Assembly (NCBI GenBank): GCA_938050265.1
Contig: CALLJT010000060.1
Location: 1-9,218, forward strand
DNA length: 9,218 nucleotides
From: Candidatus Saccharimonadia bacterium
Lineage (GTDB): Bacteria; Patescibacteriota; Saccharimonadia; Saccharimonadales; SZUA-47
Direction: 5' to 3'
Both the position numbers and the translations under genes were made by a program. The notes under the pieces were generated by a model. It was not told where the DNA came from. It ran no database searches and saw only the letters and a list, made by a program, of their open reading frames with translations. Numbering within the stretch: position 1 is the first letter of the stretch; the number at the start of each line of letters is the position of its first letter. Below, piece after piece: positions 5,918-9,218 of this stretch.

Positions 5918-6760
5918 TCAAGCGTCGCTTGTTCGGGATATTGCTTTCATAAAATCTCGGCCTCTTTGATTTAGTAGGGCTGGGCTCATTGGCCGACGCA
6001 TAGCGCGGCCTAGCCTGGAATCGAATTGCTGGAGTTGCTGTTGGGACGTATGTACGTCTGCAATTTCACGCGCAAGCAGATCGAGTGGATCATAGAGGGG
6101 AGTAGAGTCCGCCAGGTTACTGAGTAGGCTGAGTTCTGTGCAGCCAAGAATTACACCGTCTATTGCATCGCTGTTAGTGTGCTTTGCAATAATTTTTTCA
6201 ATTGTTGCGTTATGGATCGCCGGGTTGTCGCCACCTTTAATACCATAGATGACATCCATGACTGCACTGCGATCGGATTTTGAGGGGACTATTTCTTGGA
6301 TTCCTTGGCTCTCAAGGGACTGTTTGTACACCCCGCTTTGCAGGGTTCCTTCAGTTGCAAGGACAAGGATTTTGCCGCTTGCTTGAGTTGTTTTTTTAAT
6401 GCGGTCAATGGTGAGGTCTATCATACTTAGAATTGGTATTGGTGAACGTTTGCGTACACGACCAAGGATTGGTTCTGCATGTGCTGTATTGCATGGTATG
6501 CAGGCATATGTTGCCCCTGCGCGTGCGAGCTGCTTGACGGTGCGGATGATTGCAGGTGCGGGATCGGCACCGTCATTAATGAGGTATTTAGTGCGGTCAG
6601 GTGTTTGCGGGTTGTTGAGCAGTACAAACGGGGCATGGTCTTGGTCGCGCTCAGCATGAACGTGCGTGGTGATCGTGCTCGCGAGTAGATTGCTGGCTGC
6701 TGGGCCTAGCCCCCCTACAATCCCTGCAATTTGACTAGTGTTTCTTTGCAAAATTTTCAT
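5918..6760 (-). CDS. Aspartate/glutamate racemase family protein
   Basis: This family of cofactor-independent racemases interconverts L- and D-aspartate or glutamate using two cysteines. Both are present: Cys90 in IPCNTAH (88-94) and Cys207 in LGCTEL (205-210). The N-terminus carries the aspartate-racemase signature GIVGGLGPAAS (13-23), then DQDHAPFVLLNNPQTPDR (39-56), closer to aspartate than glutamate racemases. At 280 residues it exceeds the usual 230-245; the excess is a charged, Gln- and Arg-rich tail from about 238. The ATG lies inside the 3' end of the M20 gene (26-nt overlap) and has no good Shine-Dalgarno site, so translation is probably coupled. D-Asp or D-Glu for peptidoglycan is one possible use, but linkage to an M20 enzyme and an ATP-grasp-like protein suggests a more specialised substrate. 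Specificity cannot be read from the sequence. Confidence 0.9.
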   Translation of the reverse strand: MKILQRNTSQIAGIVGGLGPAASNLLASTITTHVHAERDQDHAPFVLLNNPQTPDRTKYLINDGADPAPAIIRTVKQLARAGATYACIPCNTAHAEPILGRVRKRSPIPILSMIDLTIDRIKKTTQASGKILVLATEGTLQSGVYKQSLESQGIQEIVPSKSDRSAVMDVIYGIKGGDNPAIHNATIEKIIAKHTNSDAIDGVILGCTELSLLSNLADSTPLYDPLDLLAREIADVHTSQQQLQQFDSRLGRAMRRPMSPALLNQRGRDFMKAISRTSDA

Positions 6761-7850
6761 GGTAGTTAATGAGTACTTGTTTAAGTTGCTCTAGGCCGGA
6801 GAGCGAAACCCACTCACCATCCGAATGTTGGTTGCCCCCCGGTGGGCGAGTGACAATTGTTGGTACAGCGAGTTCGGCTATGAATCGGGCGTCTTGAGCA
6901 CCGAAAGCATGCCGCTCTTTACCGCTTTCTTTAAGGCCAAGACTCTTGATCACGCCCATAAAATCCTGGACATGCTCATTCATAATGTCGCACACCATTG
7001 GCTGGGCAGAGATGCGTTCGTGTGCATCAATATGCTTCGAGCGGAACGACTCGATCTTTGTCTTGATAGCTTCCAGCTGTTGAGCAGTGGCAACACGAAA
7101 ATCAATAACTGCCATCGCGTGTTCGGCTACCTGGTTTGCTGCCTCGCCGCCTCTAATGGTGCCAATGTTCATAGACGGTCGTTCGTAGTCGTCCTGAATA
7201 GAGCGGTATGTAGATTCGTACCATTGCTCCAGTTCTTGTAAGACCTTTACCAGTCGGCTTGTCGCGCTATCTCCAAGCCATGGGCGGGCTGCGTGGGCGG
7301 TTTTGCCGGTGACGTCGATTGCCATATGCAAAACTCCGCGGGCTTTTTCTTCAAGCGTCCATTCGTGCCCACCATCAAGCACTAGTGCGACCCCCTCAGA
7401 GATGTGTTGTTTTGCGAGTACGCCGACACCCTGCGCGCCTCCAACCTCTTCGTCGGCGCTTAGCATGAGTGCAGTCTTGTTTTTTGCTGAATCAGACAGC
7501 TGAGTGAAGGCGTGAAGGAATGAAGCCAGAATACCTTTCATGTCATAGGTCCCTCTTCCGAAGAGCTTGTCTCCGTCTTGTCGCAGAGTGAATAGGTCTT
7601 TGCCTGCAGGCACAACGTCGACGTGGATGACGTTCCACACAATGTGTGCATCGTCGGTATCGGGCCGTGCAATGAGGTACGGAACACCGGCATGTTCATC
7701 TATAGTCACTGTATGATTTGACGAATCTGTGATTCGTTCAGCAACGTATTCCATGAGTCGCTTGGCTTCGCTTGGATTGTCAGGTGTTGATGTATACGCA
7801 ACTAGGGTGCGGAGTGTATCTGCTAGTGCCTTATTGTTGTCGTTGTTCAT
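6735..7850 (-). CDS. M20-family metallopeptidase/deacylase (ArgE/DapE-like)
   Basis: M20 enzymes are cytoplasmic, usually di-zinc hydrolases that cleave amide bonds in N-acyl amino acids or small peptides (ArgE, DapE, CPG2, dipeptidases). The 371 residues carry the expected metal set: His76 and Asp78 in IHVDVVPAG, Asp103 in GRGTYDMKG, the catalytic/metal pair Glu134-Glu135 in SADEEVGG, Asp159 in LVLDGG and His342 in GNQHSDGEW. The inserted dimerisation domain (about 172-285) keeps GKTAHAARPWLGDSA with His186 and GGEAANQVAEHAMAVIDFRV. An AGAGGG site lies 5 nt before the ATG, 32 nt after the stop of the ATP-grasp-like gene. It overlaps the racemase gene downstream. The residues look fully active, but substrate is not evident. 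ArgE or DapE function would be a guess, as no arginine or lysine genes are nearby. Confidence 0.92.
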   Translation of the reverse strand: MNNDNNKALADTLRTLVAYTSTPDNPSEAKRLMEYVAERITDSSNHTVTIDEHAGVPYLIARPDTDDAHIVWNVIHVDVVPAGKDLFTLRQDGDKLFGRGTYDMKGILASFLHAFTQLSDSAKNKTALMLSADEEVGGAQGVGVLAKQHISEGVALVLDGGHEWTLEEKARGVLHMAIDVTGKTAHAARPWLGDSATSRLVKVLQELEQWYESTYRSIQDDYERPSMNIGTIRGGEAANQVAEHAMAVIDFRVATAQQLEAIKTKIESFRSKHIDAHERISAQPMVCDIMNEHVQDFMGVIKSLGLKESGKERHAFGAQDARFIAELAVPTIVTRPPGGNQHSDGEWVSLSGLEQLKQVLINYHENFAKKH

Positions 7851-7882
7851 GGTGCCCTCTTTGGATTAGTGGTTTAGCTACT

Positions 7883-9046
7883 TTATTTTGTACTGCCTAC
7901 GGTTACGCGCGCAGTCGTTGCGTCTTCTGCTCCGTGCACAAGTACGTTTGGTCGTGATGCGGCCATGCCGGCAACAACGGCATGTCTGCCAGAGTCTGGG
8001 TCAAGAACACCAAAAATACGGAGGATCGAGTAATTTTCACCTTCAGTTCCTGGTGCAAATATTGCATTTCTCTCACTGTCCCTGTATTCCCGACTCGAGC
8101 GGTCGATCATGTCTAAGCCAAACGCATGGTCGGCATCGGTGAATGTCAGGCCAATATTGCTCATACGTGGCGGTTCTTTGAACGCTTGTACTACAACATT
8201 GTCATCTTCCATCTTGCCCTTGATCCGACTCATCGTTTCCCCGCCTCTGTGCTTCTTGGAGTTTAAGAGTACCCCAACTGTTTCTCCCCGTGATGAGTGT
8301 TCCCTCTTAACCACATAGTTTTTTCGCTGATCTTCCGGTAGCTCAGCTACGGCAGCTGCAAATTCGTCAACGTGCTGAAAATCGGTCGCTATATCCATGT
8401 CGACAAGTGGGCGCTTGGAGTCACGTATACGGCCAGTTAGGATTGAGTGCCGCTCATGTCTTTCCATGAACTCGTCAAAGCCAGGACTTGATCGACGCCC
8501 GCGGGCGATAATCGCATAATCTTCTGGCGTCGCAGCAGTTATCTGTGGTAACCACAGATCATCGTCGTGGGCATACGGCCGTTCATCGTACATGAGTTCT
8601 GTGACGAGCGGTCGCCCTTTTTCTATGTGGTCTTTGAGCGCACCAAACGCAGGTGCTGACTCGGGGATGAGCTGCTGCATGATGCCGCTACCAACGGGGT
8701 GGTCATCTATCTCATATACATGGAGTTGACCATCAGGACTGATCACGCAGTCAGCACGAGCAATAACTGCCGGTACGCCATATTCTTCTTGCGCCAGCGT
8801 TGGTTCGCCAGGATAGGCAGCCGACCAGTCAGCCATGGCATCCTCGATTGTCGTTGCAGCCGCTTCGCTGATGCGTACTTCTTGAGGATGCACATTCATG
8901 GCGGCGCCTGAGGTAAATTCGACCGTTTCTATTTGGGTGCCTGGTTCGCGGGGCATAGCTGCGACTGCGGGCTGCTCACTGACGTCAATGGTGTATGGAC
9001 TTTCTTGACTGGCTAGTTGTTGTAGGGCTTCTGATGATCCGGGCAT
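7883..9046 (-). CDS. Uncharacterised protein with ATP-grasp-like C-terminal half
   Basis: I do not recognise this 387-residue protein as a named family. The C-terminal half reads like an ATP-grasp ligase: YVVKREHSSRGETVGVLL (244-261, with Lys247) resembles the ATP-binding strand and glycine-containing loop, VVVQAFKEPP (284-293) the adenine hinge, and SILRIFGVLD (340-349) to AASRPNVLV (362-370) the metal-ligand region, including Arg343 and Asn367. The N-terminal half contains LHVYEIDDHPVGSGI (108-122), reminiscent of the glutamate/aspartate-rich motif of circularly permuted ATP-grasp or glutathionylspermidine synthase-like enzymes. Such enzymes make amide bonds through an acyl phosphate. No signal peptide or membrane segment is seen. 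The ATG at 9046 has an AGAGGAA site about 9 nt upstream; an in-frame TTG at 9091 lies inside a terminator and is rejected. It is the first gene of an operon with an M20 hydrolase and a racemase. The fold call is tentative. Confidence 0.6.
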   Translation of the reverse strand: MPGSSEALQQLASQESPYTIDVSEQPAVAAMPREPGTQIETVEFTSGAAMNVHPQEVRISEAAATTIEDAMADWSAAYPGEPTLAQEEYGVPAVIARADCVISPDGQLHVYEIDDHPVGSGIMQQLIPESAPAFGALKDHIEKGRPLVTELMYDERPYAHDDDLWLPQITAATPEDYAIIARGRRSSPGFDEFMERHERHSILTGRIRDSKRPLVDMDIATDFQHVDEFAAAVAELPEDQRKNYVVKREHSSRGETVGVLLNSKKHRGGETMSRIKGKMEDDNVVVQAFKEPPRMSNIGLTFTDADHAFGLDMIDRSSREYRDSERNAIFAPGTEGENYSILRIFGVLDPDSGRHAVVAGMAASRPNVLVHGAEDATTARVTVGSTK

Positions 9047-9074
9047 ATTTCTTCGTTCCTCTTTACATAAAATT

Positions 9075-9109
9075 AAAAAAAACGGATTCAACTCTTGGGT
9101 TGAGTCCGT
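9075..9109 (-). terminator. Intrinsic terminator in the leader of the ATP-grasp/M20/racemase operon (probable attenuator)
   Basis: On the minus strand ACGGACTCAAC (9109-9099) and GTTGAATCCGT (9092-9082) form an 11-bp stem with one C-A mismatch and a 6-nt loop, followed by eight T (9082-9075). It ends 28 nt before the start codon at 9046 of the gene it precedes, and an alternative upstream pairing can break it, so it looks like a regulated leader terminator. It could instead end an upstream minus-strand gene outside the window. Confidence 0.88.
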
Positions 9110-9154
9110 CTTGTTTGTGTGTACTACTTGTGTATTTTAGAACGAATCAACCCA
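9096..9154 (-). promoter_or_regulatory. Predicted antiterminator in the second leader
   Basis: TGGGTTGATTC (9154-9144) can pair with GACTCAACCCA (9106-9096), 10 of 11 positions, sequestering most of the 5' arm of the terminator at 9075-9109. The two structures are mutually exclusive. The left arm begins 6 nt after the stop of the candidate leader ORF, so a ribosome at that stop would cover it and one stalled earlier would not. Found by eye; no energies computed. Confidence 0.6.
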
Positions 9155-9159
9155 TACGA

Positions 9160-9216
9160 TTATGCGCAAACGAGAATGAGACCTGTAGACAGGTCCTTTC
9201 TCCAGAGCATGATCAT
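9160..9216 (-). CDS. Candidate leader peptide of the second attenuator
   Basis: A short ORF encodes MIMLWRKDLSTGLILVCA followed by TAA; a second in-frame ATG lies two codons in. It ends with consecutive Leu-Ile-Leu-Val codons (CTC ATT CTC GTT, 9180-9169), placed just upstream of the antiterminator left arm, as in the ilv leader. Its start is at the window edge, so neither a Shine-Dalgarno site nor a promoter can be checked, and the true start may be further upstream. Codon bias toward one amino acid is weaker than in the ilv leader. The same bases can fold into a hairpin (9172-9202), so a structured-RNA sensor is an alternative. Confidence 0.4.
   Translation of the reverse strand: MIMLWRKDLSTGLILVCA
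9172..9202 (-). other. Leader RNA stem-loop upstream of the second terminator
   Basis: On the minus strand GAGAA (9202-9198) pairs with TTCTC (9176-9172), and GACCTG (9195-9190) pairs with CAGGTC (9185-9180) around a TCTA loop. A small internal loop separates the two helices. It overlaps the candidate leader ORF and could be a pause/protector hairpin or part of a ligand-sensing RNA extending beyond the window. No known riboswitch consensus was recognised. Confidence 0.5.
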
Positions 9217-9218
9217 TG

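Noticed and set aside
9047..9091. TTG at 9091 as the start of the 387-residue gene
   Set aside because: It would begin inside the terminator stem and translate its T run; ATG 9046 has a proper AGAGGAA site.
9044..9218. T-box or another known riboswitch in the second leader
   Set aside because: No T-box UGGN antiterminator consensus or other known aptamer core was recognised, though part of the leader is outside the window.

Overview
The window is a densely packed bacterial segment of roughly 50% GC. It uses TGA, TAG and TAA as ordinary stops, and most starts have Shine-Dalgarno sites. It has two plus-strand genes at the left edge and two tandem minus-strand operons filling the rest. No rRNA, tRNA, insertion sequence or CRISPR array was seen. 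The taxon cannot be fixed from sequence alone. The compact layout, the TagA/WecG enzyme and acidic, poorly conserved proteins would fit a Saccharibacteria-like or other streamlined Gram-positive-type bacterium, but this is a weak inference.

Left region (1-1620, plus strand): the 3' part of a WecG/TagA/CpsF glycosyltransferase gene, cut by the window edge, is followed 7 nt later by a stand-alone, divergent GGDEF-domain protein. A hairpin closes this unit where it converges with the ilv operon.

Middle region (1625-5781, minus strand): a branched-chain amino acid operon in the order ilvB-ilvN-ridA-ilvA. IlvA deaminates threonine to 2-oxobutyrate, RidA clears the reactive enamine/imine intermediate released by IlvA, and IlvB/IlvN condense 2-oxobutyrate or pyruvate with pyruvate. 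No ilvC, ilvD or ilvE lies in the window. Upstream of ilvB is a textbook transcription attenuator: a -35 TTGACA promoter, a 20-codon leader peptide rich in Ile/Val/Leu, a predicted 13-bp antiterminator, and a perfect GC-rich terminator with a GAAA loop and a T run 24 nt before the ilvB start.

Right region (5918-9218, minus strand): a three-gene operon encoding an uncharacterised ATP-grasp-like protein, an M20 metallo-deacylase/peptidase and an aspartate/glutamate racemase-family enzyme. Its own leader also carries an intrinsic terminator just before the first start codon, a mutually exclusive antiterminator pairing and a candidate short leader ORF ending in Leu-Ile-Leu-Val codons. Both minus-strand operons therefore look attenuation-controlled, and the right-hand one may be an undescribed amino-acid or peptide metabolic module. 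The main points to follow up are the ilv attenuator, the second attenuator and the unassigned ATP-grasp/M20/racemase cassette.
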